Shown piece after piece: positions 27,131 to 36,588 of a stretch of DNA of 64,000 nt. Below the pieces are notes generated by a model, which was given only the letters and a program-made list of their open reading frames with translations, was not told where the DNA came from and ran no database searches. How positions within the stretch are numbered: position 1 is the stretch's first letter; every line of letters begins with the position of its first letter. The stretch lies in NCBI RefSeq assembly GCF_029892285.1, contig NZ_JARXVM010000010.1, positions 124,001 through 188,000 of the forward strand, written 5' to 3'. The position numbers and the translations under genes were made by a program. Source of the stretch: Rhizobium sp. SG_E_25_P2. GTDB lineage: Bacteria > Pseudomonadota > Alphaproteobacteria > Rhizobiales > Rhizobiaceae.

Positions 27131-28141
27131 ATGACGAGTGACGGACGGCGTGAGAAGAACCCTTATTACGATGGGCCGCGAAGCGATCATTTCGACGGCG
27201 TCAGGTTCTTCAATCCCCATGGCGTCGAACCGCTTGGCCTTGCAGCCCTGCTGCGATGGCAATGGTGGGAGAAGCGCGCCCGCTGGCCCGACGCCTATCC
27301 CAGTCCCTCAGCCGGAGCCAAACCCGCCGCGCGCGTCGAAGGCGGGGATCTCAGGGTGACGATGATCGGGCACGCCAGCCTGCTGATCCAGGCCCATGGA
27401 CTGAACATTCTCACCGACCCGGTCTTTTCGACCCGGGCGAGTCCACTCTCGTTTGCAGGACCGAAGCGGCATAATCCGCCGGGCGTTCGTCTGGATGACC
27501 TGCCGAAGATCGATCTGGCGCTGGTGACGCACAATCACTACGACCATCTGGATATCGCCAGTCTCAAGGCGATCGTGGCTGCGCATCATCCTCAAATCAT
27601 TACGCCGCTCGGGAATGACGTCATCATCCGCAAGGCAATCCCGAACGCCCGAATTATAACGACGGATTGGGGTGACGAAACCGATTTCGGACCGTTCACT
27701 ATCCACACCGAACCCTGTCACCACTGGTCGGCGCGGGGAACGCGCGACCGGCGCATGGCGCTCTGGGCGGCCTTTGTCATTTCCACGCCATCAGGTTCGA
27801 TCTACCATATCGGCGACACAGGCTTCCACGACGGGATTAATTATCGCGCCGCAGCCGATAAGCATGGCGGCTTTCGTCTCGCGATTCTGCCGATCGGCGC
27901 CTATGAGCCGCGCTGGTTCATGAAGGGCCAGCATCAGAATCCAGCCGAAGCGGTCGACGGCATGCGTCTCGCACGCGCTCAATACGCCGTCGGCCATCAC
28001 TGGGGCACGTTCCAGTTGACCAATGAAGCGGTGGAGGCGCCGCTCGAGGCGCTATCGGAAGCGCTCGACGCCGCCGGCGTCGAACGGGAGCGTTTCCGGC
28101 CTTTGCGACCCGGCGAAAGCGTCGACATTCCCCTGAAATAG
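27131..28141 (+). CDS. Metallo-beta-lactamase-fold hydrolase (NAPE-PLD/UlaG-like)
   Basis: A 336-residue zinc hydrolase. The metal motif THNHYDHLD (HxHxDH) is complete, preceded by VTMIGHASLLIQAHGLNILTDPVFSTRASP and followed by later histidines in PCHHWSARG, the aspartate in HIGDTGF and the terminal VGHHWGTFQL. Together these match the N-acyl-phosphatidylethanolamine phospholipase D-like branch, which acts on membrane phospholipids or phosphoesters. No signal peptide is seen. It is upstream of dapF by 70 bases; cotranscription is possible. Confidence 0.85.
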   Translation: MTSDGRREKNPYYDGPRSDHFDGVRFFNPHGVEPLGLAALLRWQWWEKRARWPDAYPSPSAGAKPAARVEGGDLRVTMIGHASLLIQAHGLNILTDPVFSTRASPLSFAGPKRHNPPGVRLDDLPKIDLALVTHNHYDHLDIASLKAIVAAHHPQIITPLGNDVIIRKAIPNARIITTDWGDETDFGPFTIHTEPCHHWSARGTRDRRMALWAAFVISTPSGSIYHIGDTGFHDGINYRAAADKHGGFRLAILPIGAYEPRWFMKGQHQNPAEAVDGMRLARAQYAVGHHWGTFQLTNEAVEAPLEALSEALDAAGVERERFRPLRPGESVDIPLK

Positions 28142-28211
28142 GCGAAAAGTCTGGCCTTTTGGCCGCGCTTCCGCCATATAGAGCCAAATTGTTGAGGATG
28201 CGGCTTTCGCC

Positions 28212-29099
28212 ATGACCATAGATGCGCCTTTCGCCAAGATGAACGGACTGGGAAACAAGATCCTGGTGGCGGACATGCGCGGCCGCAAGGATCGCGTCAC
28301 GCCCGAAGCGGCCATCGCGCTCGCGACCGATCCCGCCACCTCCTTCGACCAGATCATGGCGATCCATGATCCCAAGGCCGAGGGCACATTCGCCTGGGTC
28401 AGCATCATCAATTGCGATGGCACCGAAGCGCAGGCCTGCGGCAACGGCATGCGCTGCGTCGTGCAGGCGCTGGCCGCCGAAACCGGGCTGAAGAGCTTCA
28501 CCTTCCACACCCGCGCCGGCGTGCTGACCGGCGAGGAGCGCGAGGATGGGCTCCTGTCCGTCGATATGGGCAAGCCGGAATTCGACTGGAACAAGATCCC
28601 GCTGTCAGAAGAATTTCATGACACGAGTCGGATCGAATTGCAGATTGGGCCGATCGATGCGCCGGTGCTGCATTCGCCGTCGGTCGCCTCCATGGGCAAC
28701 CCGCATTCTGTGTTCTGGGTGGACCGTGACGTCTGGGACTATGATCTCGCAAGATTCGGTCCGCTGCTTGAGCATCATCCGATGTTTCCGGAACGCGCCA
28801 ATATTTCCATCGCCCGCGTGACCTCACGCCATTGTCTGGATCTGCGCACCTGGGAGCGCGGCGCCGGCCTGACGCTGGCCTGCGGTTCCGCCGCCTGCGC
28901 TGCGGCTGTATCCGGCGCCCGCACGGGCCGCACCGATCGACAGGTCGATGTAACCATGCCGAGCGGCGGTGTGCTGTCGATCGACTGGCGCGCCAACGAT
29001 CACGTCGTCATGACCGGTCCCGCCGAATGGGAATGGTCTGGCATGCTCGACCCCGCCACCGGCGCTTTTTCGCGCGATCAGGAGGCTGCAGCCCAGTGA
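28212..29099 (+). CDS. dapF: Diaminopimelate epimerase
   Basis: DapF interconverts LL- and meso-diaminopimelate for lysine and peptidoglycan synthesis. Both active-site cysteines are present: C76 in QACGNGMRC and C224 in LACGSAACA, with the N-terminal KMNGLGN motif. The length of 295 residues is normal. Its last bases overlap the mtaB start (GTGA), a common rhizobial pairing. lysC, from the same pathway, is at 1-2.2 kb. Confidence 0.95.
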   Translation: MTIDAPFAKMNGLGNKILVADMRGRKDRVTPEAAIALATDPATSFDQIMAIHDPKAEGTFAWVSIINCDGTEAQACGNGMRCVVQALAAETGLKSFTFHTRAGVLTGEEREDGLLSVDMGKPEFDWNKIPLSEEFHDTSRIELQIGPIDAPVLHSPSVASMGNPHSVFWVDRDVWDYDLARFGPLLEHHPMFPERANISIARVTSRHCLDLRTWERGAGLTLACGSAACAAAVSGARTGRTDRQVDVTMPSGGVLSIDWRANDHVVMTGPAEWEWSGMLDPATGAFSRDQEAAAQ

Positions 29100-30370
29100 C
29101 CGGCGTCGACGTCATCACTTTCGGCTGTCGCCTGAACACCTATGAGTCGGAAGTCATCAAGGCCGAGGCTTCCAAGGCCGGTCTCGACAATGCGCTGATC
29201 TTCAACACCTGCGCGGTGACGGGCGAGGCCGTGCGTCAGGCCCGTCAGGCGATCCGCCGCGCCCGCCGCGACAATCCTCAAGCCCGCATCATCGTCACCG
29301 GTTGCGGCGCGCAGACCGAAGGCGCGACATTCGCCGCCATGCCCGAGGTCGACGCCGTGCTCGGCAATGAGGAAAAGCTGAAGGCGGACAGCTTTGCCCG
29401 TCTGCCCGATTTCGGCGTTTCGGCGTCAGAGAAATTGCAGGTCAACGATATCATGAGCGTGCGCGCCACCGCGCCGCAAATGGTGGATGTGATCGACGGC
29501 CATGTCAGGGCCTTCATCCAGGTGCAGAACGGCTGCGACCATCGCTGCACCTTCTGCATCATTCCCTATGGTCGCGGCAATTCGCGCTCGGTGCCGATGG
29601 GCGCGGTGGTGGAGCAGGCGAGACGACTGGCCGAGAACGGCTATCGCGAGATCGTGCTGACCGGCGTCGACGCCACGAGCTATGGCGCAGACTTGCCCGG
29701 CGCGCCGACGCTCGGACAACTGGCGAAATCGATCCTAAGAAACGTGCCCGAGATCCTGCGCCTGCGGCTGTCCTCGATCGACAGCGTTGAGGCCGACGAG
29801 CATCTCTGGGATCTGATCGCCGAAGAGCCGCGCTTCATGCCGCATCTGCATCTGTCGCTGCAGCATGGCGACAATCTCATTCTCAAGCGCATGAAGCGGC
29901 GTCACAGCCGCGAAGATGCGATCGCTTTCGTGACCCGCGCCCGTGATCTGCGACCCGAGATGAGCTTCGGCGCCGATATCATCGCCGGCTTCCCGACCGA
30001 GACCGAGGAGATGTTTGCGAATTCCATGCGTCTTGCGGAAGAGTGCGGCATCGCCAAATTGCACGTGTTTCCCTATTCGCCGCGCGAGGGAACGCCCGCC
30101 GCCCGCATGCCGGCGCTCGATCGCCGGCTGGTCAAGGAACGGGCAGCGCGTCTTCGCGAGGCCGGCGAGCGGCTGCATCAGGCTCATCTCGATGGCATGG
30201 TCGGCAGCCGCCAGACCATTCTCGTCGAGAATACCGGTCTCGCGCATACCGAAAATTTCACGCTGTGCGACGGCTTGAGCCTGTCGCCCCGCAGCCTTGC
30301 CACGGTCACGGTCACGGGCCATAACGGCAAGCATCTCGTCGCAGACAGAATTCAGGAGGCGGCCGCCTGA
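29096..30370 (+). CDS. mtaB: tRNA t6A37 C2-methylthiotransferase (MtaB)
   Basis: A radical-SAM methylthiotransferase that converts t6A to ms2t6A at position 37 of tRNAs. The N-terminal cluster cysteines are C11, C39 and C70 (FGCRLN, FNTCAVT, TGCGAQ); the radical-SAM triad is C147, C151 and C154 in [22 protein letters not shown]-like C-terminus is present. FGCRLN marks MtaB rather than MiaB. The GTG start at 29096 overlaps the dapF stop and has GGAGG ten bases upstream; it gives 424 residues. The frame is open further upstream within dapF and should not be used. Confidence 0.93.
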   Translation: MTGVDVITFGCRLNTYESEVIKAEASKAGLDNALIFNTCAVTGEAVRQARQAIRRARRDNPQARIIVTGCGAQTEGATFAAMPEVDAVLGNEEKLKADSFARLPDFGVSASEKLQVNDIMSVRATAPQMVDVIDGHVRAFIQVQNGCDHRCTFCIIPYGRGNSRSVPMGAVVEQARRLAENGYREIVLTGVDATSYGADLPGAPTLGQLAKSILRNVPEILRLRLSSIDSVEADEHLWDLIAEEPRFMPHLHLSLQHGDNLILKRMKRRHSREDAIAFVTRARDLRPEMSFGADIIAGFPTETEEMFANSMRLAEECGIAKLHVFPYSPREGTPAARMPALDRRLVKERAARLREAGERLHQAHLDGMVGSRQTILVENTGLAHTENFTLCDGLSLSPRSLATVTVTGHNGKHLVADRIQEAAA

Positions 30371-30390
30371 AAAGGCGAGCCGGATCAGCC

Positions 30391-31647
30391 ATGGCGCTCG
30401 GTTTCATCAAGAAGATGTTCAGCTTCGGCAAGGACGGGGCCGAGGACAAGGCCAAGCCGGCTGAGTTTGAGGTTGAGACCCCAGTCGCCGAAGCCGCCCC
30501 TGCGTCAGAACCGACGCCCGTGGAAGAAACCATTGTCGAGCCGGTCGAATCTGCGGTCATTATGGACGCAACGCCCGAACTCGAACCGTATATCGAGCCG
30601 GGCGAGCCAGCCGACCAAATCTCGGAAGAGCTGGCGCCAAGCCAGCCCATCTTGCCGGAAGGGTTCGCTGTCGTAGGCGCGGACGATCCTGAGGTTGACG
30701 CGCCCGAGCCGGCCAAGAAGCTCAGCTGGATCGAGCGTCTGCGTCAGGGCCTCGCCCGCACATCTGCCCAGTTGGGCGCGCAGATTTCGGCGCTGTTCAC
30801 CAAGCGCAAGCTGGACGAAGACACGCTCGAAGAGCTGGAAGACCTGTTGATCCGCGCCGATCTCGGCGTCGAAACCGCGCTGCGCATCACCGATACGTTG
30901 TCATCAGAACGCTATGGCAAGGATGTGTCGGGCGAGGATGTGTCGCGCATCATGGCCGGTGAAATCGTCAAGGTCCTGAAGCCGGTGGCGAAACCGCTGG
31001 AACTCGACCTCAGCCACAAGCCGCATGTGATCCTGGTCGTCGGCGTTAACGGCACCGGCAAGACCACCACGATCGGCAAGCTTGCCGCCAAACTCAGCCG
31101 CGCCGGTTTGAAAGTCATGCTGGCCGCTGGCGACACGTTCCGCGCTGCGGCCATCGAGCAGCTGCATATCTGGGCGAGCCGCACCGGCTGCGAAATCGTC
31201 TCGACCAAGCTCGGCGCCGATGCGGCCGGTCTCGCCTATGACGCCTATGAAAAGGCCAGGGCCTCCGGCCAGGATGTGCTGATCATCGACACCGCCGGCC
31301 GGCTGCAGAACAAGACCGAGCTGATGGCGGAACTCGAAAAGATCGTCCGCGTGCTCGGCAAGCTCGATCCGGACGCGCCGCACACCGTGCTGCAGACGCT
31401 CGACGCCACCACCGGTCAGAACGCCCTCAACCAGGTTGAGATCTTCCGCAATGTCGCGGGCGTCTCAGGCCTGATCATGACCAAGCTCGACGGCACGGCG
31501 CGCGGCGGCATTTTGGTCGCCATCGCCGCCAAGCATAAACTGCCGGTTTACTTCATCGGCGTCGGTGAAGGCGTCGACGATCTCGAACCGTTTGACGCCG
31601 AAGACTTCGCCGAGGCCATTGCCGGCCTGCAGACGCAGAAACAATAA
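30391..31647 (+). CDS. ftsY: Signal recognition particle receptor FtsY
   Basis: FtsY is the membrane-associated SRP receptor GTPase. Residues 1-110 form an acidic Glu/Pro/Ala-rich A domain; the NG domain follows with the P-loop [13 protein letters not shown] (218-230), [16 protein letters not shown] and [10 protein letters not shown] motifs. The length of 418 residues is typical. It starts 20 bases after mtaB. The cognate Ffh is encoded at 24.4-26 kb. Confidence 0.96.
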   Translation: MALGFIKKMFSFGKDGAEDKAKPAEFEVETPVAEAAPASEPTPVEETIVEPVESAVIMDATPELEPYIEPGEPADQISEELAPSQPILPEGFAVVGADDPEVDAPEPAKKLSWIERLRQGLARTSAQLGAQISALFTKRKLDEDTLEELEDLLIRADLGVETALRITDTLSSERYGKDVSGEDVSRIMAGEIVKVLKPVAKPLELDLSHKPHVILVVGVNGTGKTTTIGKLAAKLSRAGLKVMLAAGDTFRAAAIEQLHIWASRTGCEIVSTKLGADAAGLAYDAYEKARASGQDVLIIDTAGRLQNKTELMAELEKIVRVLGKLDPDAPHTVLQTLDATTGQNALNQVEIFRNVAGVSGLIMTKLDGTARGGILVAIAAKHKLPVYFIGVGEGVDDLEPFDAEDFAEAIAGLQTQKQ

Positions 31648-31679
31648 GCAGGCGTTCAGCCGCAACAGGAGACGGGCGC

Positions 31680-32342
31680 ATGACCGCCGAAACCCATGGC
31701 AAGACCGCCGCGCACAAAGAAAATCCGGTGATCAAGCTCGCACTCGAGCTCGGGCCGCTCCTGGTGTTCTTCTTCGCCAATTCCTATGGCGAGCGGCTGG
31801 CGAAAGCCTATCCGCCGCTCGCGAGCCTGGGCGGGCCGATCTTCATCGCCACCGGCCTGTTCATGGCGGCGACGGTGCTCTCGCTGGTCGTCTCCAAGAT
31901 TGTCATGGGCAAGCTGCCGATCATGCCGCTGGTCTCTGGCGTGGTGGTGCTGGCCTTTGGCGGCCTATCGATCTGGCTGCAGAACGAGACATTCATCAAG
32001 ATGAAGCCGACTATCATCAACACGCTGTTTGGCGTGGTGCTGCTGGGCGGCCTGTTGTTCGGCCGGTCGCTGCTGGGTTACGTCTTCAATTCCGCTTTCC
32101 AGCTTGATGACGAAGGCTGGACCAAGCTCACCTGGCGCTGGGGCTTCTTTTTCCTGTTTCTGGCGGTGCTCAATGAGGTCGTCTGGCGCGGCGCCGACGC
32201 TCATTTTCTGCCCGACGCCAAGGCGGCCGATGACTTCTGGGTGACATTCAAGGTCTGGGGCACCATGCCAATCACTTTCCTGTTCACGCTCAGCCAGATG
32301 CCGCTGATCATGAAACATCAGGTGGAAGCGAAAGATGACTGA
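31680..32342 (+). CDS. yciB: Inner-membrane septation protein of the YciB/IspZ family
   Basis: A 220-residue polytopic membrane protein with about five to six hydrophobic segments. It shows the family landmarks [13 protein letters not shown] near the N-terminus, [13 protein letters not shown], and the C-terminal [14 protein letters not shown]... [17 protein letters not shown]. YciB homologues are linked to septation and envelope integrity. It lies 32 bases after ftsY and overlaps the DUF2585 gene by eight bases, so mtaB-ftsY-yciB-DUF2585 probably forms one operon. Confidence 0.9.
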   Translation: MTAETHGKTAAHKENPVIKLALELGPLLVFFFANSYGERLAKAYPPLASLGGPIFIATGLFMAATVLSLVVSKIVMGKLPIMPLVSGVVVLAFGGLSIWLQNETFIKMKPTIINTLFGVVLLGGLLFGRSLLGYVFNSAFQLDDEGWTKLTWRWGFFFLFLAVLNEVVWRGADAHFLPDAKAADDFWVTFKVWGTMPITFLFTLSQMPLIMKHQVEAKDD

Positions 32343-32916
32343 GTCCGGCAGCACACGACGTCACCTTTTTCCCGGTCTTGCTCTCATCGCGCTGATCATC
32401 CTCGTCCAGGTCGTTATCGAGCGGCTGATGGGGCGGGTCTGGCTGTGCGAATGCGGGGTGGTGAAATTGTGGGAAAGCGAGGTTCACTCCTCCGGCAATT
32501 CTCAGCAGATTTCGGACTGGTACACCCCGAGCCATATCATCCATGGCTTCCTGTTCTACGGCCTGGGCTTTCTCATCCTGCGTCGCGCACCGATCTCGAT
32601 CAGGCTGGGTCTTGCCGGTTTGATCGAAGCGGGATGGGAACTCCTGGAAAACTCGCCCCTGATCATTGAGCGGTATCGCTCTGCGACCATGGCCTATGAT
32701 TACATGGGTGATTCCATTCTCAATTCCGGAATGGACACGGTGTGGATGACGCTGGGCTTTCTCGCCGCCTGGAAACTACCTGTGCGGGTCACGATTGCCC
32801 TTGCCATTGCGGCGGAAATCGCCACGGCCATCATCATCCGCGACAATCTCACCCTCAATGTGATCATGCTGATCTATCCGATCGAGGCGATCAAGGTCTG
32901 GCAGGGCGGCGTCTGA
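32335..32916 (+). CDS. DUF2585 (UPF0314) membrane protein
   Basis: A 193-residue membrane protein of the alphaproteobacterial DUF2585 family. It has an N-terminal membrane helix ([21 protein letters not shown]), the conserved [23 protein letters not shown]-type block, cut here to the recognisable CECG...HSSGNSQ, then [27 protein letters not shown] and a last helix pair. The conserved polar, His- and Glu-containing segments suggest an enzyme-like role, but none is known. It overlaps yciB by eight bases. Confidence 0.82.
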   Translation: MTESGSTRRHLFPGLALIALIILVQVVIERLMGRVWLCECGVVKLWESEVHSSGNSQQISDWYTPSHIIHGFLFYGLGFLILRRAPISIRLGLAGLIEAGWELLENSPLIIERYRSATMAYDYMGDSILNSGMDTVWMTLGFLAAWKLPVRVTIALAIAAEIATAIIIRDNLTLNVIMLIYPIEAIKVWQGGV

Positions 32917-32931
32917 GCATTCGCCGCCGCG

Positions 32932-33078
32932 TTATCCGGGCGCCGGCGCGCCAGGATGAACGACCATGATATAAAGTATGGCCAGCATGGCCGCGAAGAT
33001 CGCCAGCGTCACGACGAAGGCGATCATGCGCCGCGAGGCGCGTCGTTCGGTCTTTTGGGGAGGTTCGATCTTGGTCAT
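32932..33078 (-). CDS. 48-residue single-pass membrane protein
   Basis: A short frame on the minus strand reads MTKIEPPQKTERRASRR, then a hydrophobic helix (MIAFVVTLAIFAAMLAILYIM, residues 18-38), then VVHPGAPAPG and a TAA stop. A basic stretch before one membrane helix fits the positive-inside rule with the N-terminus in the cytoplasm. It is convergent to the DUF2585 gene, 15 bases away. The ribosome site is weak. I recognise no family; it resembles small respiratory or envelope accessory subunits only in layout. Confidence 0.55.
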   Translation of the reverse strand: MTKIEPPQKTERRASRRMIAFVVTLAIFAAMLAILYIMVVHPGAPAPG

Positions 33079-33182
33079 GAGGGACAAATGCCGCATCGTG
33101 GCAAATGTTCCCGGTTGGTCCTTGCTGACTTCGGAGCCCGTCCCAGATAGATTGGGAGCGGTCGCAACAGGATAGGCGCGTC

Positions 33183-33416
33183 ATGAAGAGATTAGTCGTC
33201 GCAATCGCCATCATCGTTGCATTCGGCGGCATTTCGCGCGCTGAAGACGCCGTGACTGCCGATCCCTCCGCGTCATCAGCGCCACAGGACAATCCTTGTT
33301 CCACCTATGGCGATGGCTATATCGCGGTTGACGGCGGCAAGACCTGCATTCGCGTCGGCGGACGCATCCGCTATGACCTGGGTGTTGGCGCTGACCAGAA
33401 GCCTACAAACAACTGA
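33183..33416 (+). CDS. Small secreted protein resembling only the N-terminus of rhizobial porins
   Basis: A 77-residue protein with a signal peptide (MKRLVVAIAIIVAFGGISRA, cleavage likely after SRA) followed by a short linker. It then has a block CSTYGDGYIAVDGGKTCIR and GGRIRYDLG, matching the start of Hyphomicrobiales porins (C-x2-YG-x-GY-x4-G...TC-x4-GG-x-hRYD). Full porins exceed 350 residues; here the gene stops after the first predicted beta strand, and a different gene begins five bases later on the other strand. So it is either a stand-alone small periplasmic protein with a possible disulfide, or the remnant of a porin gene. AGGATAGG precedes the ATG. Confidence 0.72.
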   Translation: MKRLVVAIAIIVAFGGISRAEDAVTADPSASSAPQDNPCSTYGDGYIAVDGGKTCIRVGGRIRYDLGVGADQKPTNN

Positions 33417-33421
33417 GCCGA

Positions 33422-33655
33422 TCAGACGGTTTCACTTCTGCGTCGAGCCAGAATACGCTCTTCCAGCATCTTTTTGTGCGCGCGATAGGCTTCGGCCATG
33501 GCGACATGCCGCTTCTGCTGCTGCTCGGCGGTGTCCACAGCCTGGCCATGCGCCTTCAGATGGGCGATCGTGGCCGATAGCCGAGACGCGAGCCGATCGC
33601 TCTCGGCGATATTGTGGGACACTTGTTCATAGGCGTCGTCTTGGTTGGCCATCAT
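33422..33655 (-). CDS. Hypothetical 77-residue helical protein
   Basis: A soluble, charged protein, helical throughout (YEQVSHNIAESDRLASRLSATIAHLKAHGQA, then EQQQKRHVAMAEAYRAHKKMLEERILARRR), likely a coiled coil. No known domain was recognised. GGAG lies just upstream of tandem ATGs at 33655 and 33652. It has a plausible housekeeping promoter upstream and converges with the porin-like gene. Confidence 0.6.
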   Translation of the reverse strand: MMANQDDAYEQVSHNIAESDRLASRLSATIAHLKAHGQAVDTAEQQQKRHVAMAEAYRAHKKMLEERILARRRSETV

Positions 33656-33676
33656 GGCGCTCCCTGGTTGCCTTCA

Positions 33677-33706
33677 ATTAGAAGACTCGCAGAGGTTAAG
33701 AGTCAA
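33677..33706 (-). promoter_or_regulatory. Candidate sigma-70 promoter of the 77-residue helical protein gene
   Basis: On the minus strand TTGACT (33706-33701) and TCTAAT (33682-33677) are separated by 18 bases, close to the -35/-10 consensus, and lie about 20 bases upstream of the start codon. Confidence 0.4.
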
Positions 33707-33725
33707 TCCGTTTATTAGGGATTGG

Positions 33726-34049
33726 TTAACTTTTGCGGCTTGAGTTTCCGATGCGGAGCGCGTCCGCCTCGATCAGTCTGAGAGAGACGACCATAGCGGC
33801 GGTCGCAGCCTTGTAAGCGAGAAAATGCTCGGTTTTCAGATGGGCCTGATAGGCCTCCGGGCTGGCGTACACCTCAAGCAATCGGAACAGATGCGGCGCA
33901 TCGCGCAGGCTTGCCGCCTCAAGCTGCAAGACGCCAGGCTCCCGTTCGAGCGACAGATCGATTTCCTCGGCCAGCAAGCGCTTGTAATCGTCGAGAGCGC
34001 GCGGATCGATCTCGATCTCCGCCATGCGGATGACACGCGAGTCGGTCAT
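33726..34049 (-). CDS. Antibiotic-biosynthesis-monooxygenase-like (ABM) domain protein
   Basis: A 107-residue dimeric alpha/beta-barrel protein. The ABM pattern is visible: an N-terminal strand VIRMAEIEIDPRALDDYKRLLAEEI, then EPGVLQLEAASLRDAPHLFRLLEVYASPEAYQAHLKTEHFLAYKAAT. Members are small quinol monooxygenases or heme-degrading proteins, but often of unknown substrate. The start is taken at ATG 34049; the frame is open to 34103. It is next to tRNA-Arg on the same strand. Confidence 0.75.
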   Translation of the reverse strand: MTDSRVIRMAEIEIDPRALDDYKRLLAEEIDLSLEREPGVLQLEAASLRDAPHLFRLLEVYASPEAYQAHLKTEHFLAYKAATAAMVVSLRLIEADALRIGNSSRKS

Positions 34050-34115
34050 AAAACAAGTGTCTCCGTCGATAAGCAGTGCATGGAGCCAAGGGTGCGAGCA
34101 CAATGTTAGCGAAAA

Positions 34116-34192
34116 TGGTGATTCCGACGCGATTCGAACGCGTGACCCTCAGATTAGGAATCTGATGCTCTATCCTGCTGAGCTACGGAACC
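34116..34192 (-). tRNA. tRNA-Arg (anticodon CCU)
   Basis: The minus strand folds as a complete 77-base tRNA: acceptor GGTTCCG paired with CGGAATC (one G-U), D arm with TAGCTCAGCAGGATAGAGC, anticodon arm TCAGA-TTCCTAA-TCTGA with CCT at the anticodon, the T arm with GTTCGAATC, and an encoded CCA. CCU reads AGG codons. Confidence 0.95.
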
Positions 34193-34251
34193 ACTGAACC
34201 TTCCATACAAAAAGAGGAGGGCTTCGCCAAGAAAATCTTTTGTGGAATCTA

Positions 34252-34911
34252 TCAGGACGCGGAACAAGAAATCCGCACGTTGCCGTTTTCCTCCACCGAA
34301 ATCGAGAGGTCGCGATAATGGGGTATGGCGGGGCCATTGCCTTGCGGATGCGCATGCGTCGCCGTCACCACCAGCAGATCGGCGCCCGAAGCCTTTGCGG
34401 CTTGAATGCCTGCGGGCGCATCTTCGAAGATCAGGCAATCCTTGATGTCGACGCCGAGGCGCTCGGCCCCGAGCAGAAAGCAATCGGGGGCGGGCTTGCC
34501 GCGCGTGACATCCTCGGCCGTCACCCAGATTTTCGGCCGCTTGATACCCGCCGCATCCAGTCTCGCGGTCGCGAGTTCGACGGTGGCCGAAGTGACGATC
34601 GCCCAGCGGTCTTCGGGAAGGGCGTTGAGAAAATCAACGACGCCGTCGATCGCCACGACGCCGTCGACATCCTCGATCTCGGCTCTCTCGACCCAGGCGA
34701 CTTCGGCCTCAAGATCTATGTCGGTGAGCCCTTGCCTGCGAATCGTGTCGGCGGCGCGGACGCCATGAATGGTGGGCAGAAAGGCGTCCACGTCGATGCC
34801 ACGCCGCTGCGCCCAGGTCGACCAGACGCGTTCGGCCGCGGCGATCGAACTCAGAAGCGTGCCGTCCATGTCGAACAGCAGAGCGGCATAGGTCTTTTCG
34901 CGATGGGGCAT
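34252..34911 (-). CDS. HAD-superfamily hydrolase (phosphatase)
   Basis: A 219-residue haloacid dehalogenase-like phosphatase. Motif I is FDMDGTLLSS with the nucleophile and acid aspartates, motif II IVTSAT, motif III lysine in RGKPAPDCFLLGAERLG and motif IV LIFEDAPAGIQAAKASG. The length and cap position fit the beta-phosphoglucomutase/sugar-phosphatase subgroup, so a sugar phosphate is a likely substrate. I take the ATG at 34911 (MPHREKTY); the frame is open to 34974. It is near tRNA-Arg but has no obvious operon partner. Confidence 0.88.
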   Translation of the reverse strand: MPHREKTYAALLFDMDGTLLSSIAAAERVWSTWAQRRGIDVDAFLPTIHGVRAADTIRRQGLTDIDLEAEVAWVERAEIEDVDGVVAIDGVVDFLNALPEDRWAIVTSATVELATARLDAAGIKRPKIWVTAEDVTRGKPAPDCFLLGAERLGVDIKDCLIFEDAPAGIQAAKASGADLLVVTATHAHPQGNGPAIPHYRDLSISVEENGNVRISCSAS

Positions 34912-35001
34912 GACGGTTCCGGACGGTGGGAGAAAATCATTCGTCTCGCCTAACGCCGGAGCGACAATTGTCAAGTCCGGCGCCGAGTGATCCGGTTCTC
35001 T

Positions 35002-35244
35002 TCAGGCGCTGCGCAGGATATTCGCCTCGGTCGCGGCGGCTATGAAGGCTTCGCGGGCGTAATAGGCGGGAATATGCCCTTCGAGCGCATTCAGGCATGC
35101 CGTGCGCGCCTTGGAATACGCCTTGCCGGTCTTTGACGGCCATCTGTGCAAAAGGCATTGGGCGGCGTCATGCAAATTGGAGATCACCCGGATTTCCCGG
35201 GCGGGATTGAACACGATTTCCACGCTATTCGACCAATTGATCAT
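35002..35244 (-). CDS. DUF982 domain protein
   Basis: An 80-residue protein matching DUF982, a family largely confined to Rhizobiales: VEIVFNPAREIRVISNLHDAAQCLLHRWP, then AYSKARTACLNALEG and the terminal AREAFIAAATEANI. Function is unknown. The start is ATG 35244 with GCGGGG upstream; the open frame to 35577 is not credible as coding. DUF982 genes usually occur in many scattered copies per genome. Confidence 0.72.
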   Translation of the reverse strand: MINWSNSVEIVFNPAREIRVISNLHDAAQCLLHRWPSKTGKAYSKARTACLNALEGHIPAYYAREAFIAAATEANILRSA

Positions 35245-35485
35245 TAACCCCGCTCTCCACGCTGCTGCGACACAAAATGCCGATAGCGGGTTGTTCGTTC
35301 CGCTTGCCGACGGGAATTTCATGCGCTGATTCCATGATGCGCTGATGTCGGTCCGCTGGTTTTGAGCGCCTGTCGACCGGGCCAATTCTTTGCTTGCCGA
35401 GCGAAACCACGGCCGGGGCGGGGAACATTCGCGATGGACTGCAATTGTCCGGAGAGGATGATCAGACGCCGCGGAGGGATGAGAA

Positions 35486-36505
35486 ATGACCGATACAAAA
35501 GCCGCCATGTTGACGGAAACACAGGGGCCGGTGGACGAAGCCGAACGCGGACGCGACGCTGCAGCGCCGCATGACATCCCTCCGCTCGGCCTGAAGGATG
35601 TCGTCTGGCGGGTGTTCTACGCGATTTTCGAAGACCGCATCTCTCTGATCGCGGCGGGTGTGACTTTTTTCATGCTTCTCGCCTTTTTTCCGTCCATGGC
35701 GCTTCTCGCGACGATTTACGGGTTCTTTTCCGATCCAGTCGCCATCGCTTCGCAGGTGGGCTTCCTCTCTGACTTTTTGCCGCCGGGCGCCATGGCGCTG
35801 ATCACCGACCAACTCCAGGGCCTGTCCTCCCAGAAGAATTCGACGCTGAGTTTCGCGTTCGCATCGAGTTTCGCGCTGGCGCGCTGGAGCTCGTCGAGCG
35901 GCGTCAAAGCGCTGTTTGACGCGATGAACGTCGCCTATGGCGAGGCCGAAAGCCGCAGCATCCTCAAACTCAACGCCGTCGCGCTGGCGTTCACGCTGGT
36001 CGCCACGCTTCTGGCGACGCTGTTGATCGTCTCGGTCGGAATCATCCCCGTCGTGCTCGCCTTTCTGCGGCTCGACGGCTGGCTGGAACTGCTTGCGAGG
36101 ATTCTACGCTGGCCGTTGGCGCTGATCGTGATGTGCGGCATGATCATGCTGGTCTATCGTTTCGGCCCGAGCCGGGAGCCCGCGAAATTGCGATGGATCA
36201 CCTGGGGGGCTGCGGTCTCGGCCATTCTGTGGACGATCGCCACGCTCGGCTTCTCCTACTACCTCTCGCATTTCGCCGATTACAACGCGACCTATGGCGC
36301 TCTCGGCACGCTGATCGGCGTGATGATCTGGGTATGGATCTCGGTGATGATCCTGATCCTTGGCGCCGAAATCAATGCCGAACTCGAACATCAGACCTTG
36401 CGCGATTCCACCACTGGCGCGCCGAAGCCCATGGGCGATCGCGGCGCATTCGTCGCCGACACGGTCGGTCGCAAGGCGGAAAATCTCGAGGCGGGAATCC
36501 GCTGA
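35486..36505 (+). CDS. YihY/BrkB-family inner membrane protein
   Basis: A 339-residue membrane protein with six hydrophobic segments in the YihY (formerly RNase BN) arrangement. Landmarks are DRISLIAAGVTFFMLLAFFPSMALLATIYGF, FALARWSSSSGVKALFDAMNVAYGE and the C-terminal YNATYGALGTLIGVMIWVWISVMILILGAEINAE. The physiological role of the family is unclear; it is often found with stress and envelope genes, as here. GGAGAGGATGATC and GGAGGGATG lie near the start. It is divergent from the DUF982 gene and convergent to the DUF3618 operon. Confidence 0.9.
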   Translation: MTDTKAAMLTETQGPVDEAERGRDAAAPHDIPPLGLKDVVWRVFYAIFEDRISLIAAGVTFFMLLAFFPSMALLATIYGFFSDPVAIASQVGFLSDFLPPGAMALITDQLQGLSSQKNSTLSFAFASSFALARWSSSSGVKALFDAMNVAYGEAESRSILKLNAVALAFTLVATLLATLLIVSVGIIPVVLAFLRLDGWLELLARILRWPLALIVMCGMIMLVYRFGPSREPAKLRWITWGAAVSAILWTIATLGFSYYLSHFADYNATYGALGTLIGVMIWVWISVMILILGAEINAELEHQTLRDSTTGAPKPMGDRGAFVADTVGRKAENLEAGIR

Positions 36506-36531
36506 TTCAACGGGATGCGGGGCTGCAATTG

Positions 36532-36556
36532 GGAACCTAAAGCATTGTCGCGTGTT
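36532..36556 (+). promoter_or_regulatory. EcfG-type general stress promoter before the 24-residue protein gene
   Basis: GGAAC (36532-36536), 16 bases, then TGTT (36553-36556) matches the alphaproteobacterial EcfG consensus GGAAC-N16/17-cGTT. It lies 33 bases upstream of the start codon. Confidence 0.6.
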
Positions 36557-36588
36557 CATCACGTGTGATCAACAGGAGGCAAACCATC

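Noticed and set aside
35422-35446. Possible EcfG promoter before the YihY gene
   Set aside because: GGAAC is present at 35422-35426, but the bases 16-17 further on read AATT, lacking the conserved GTT.
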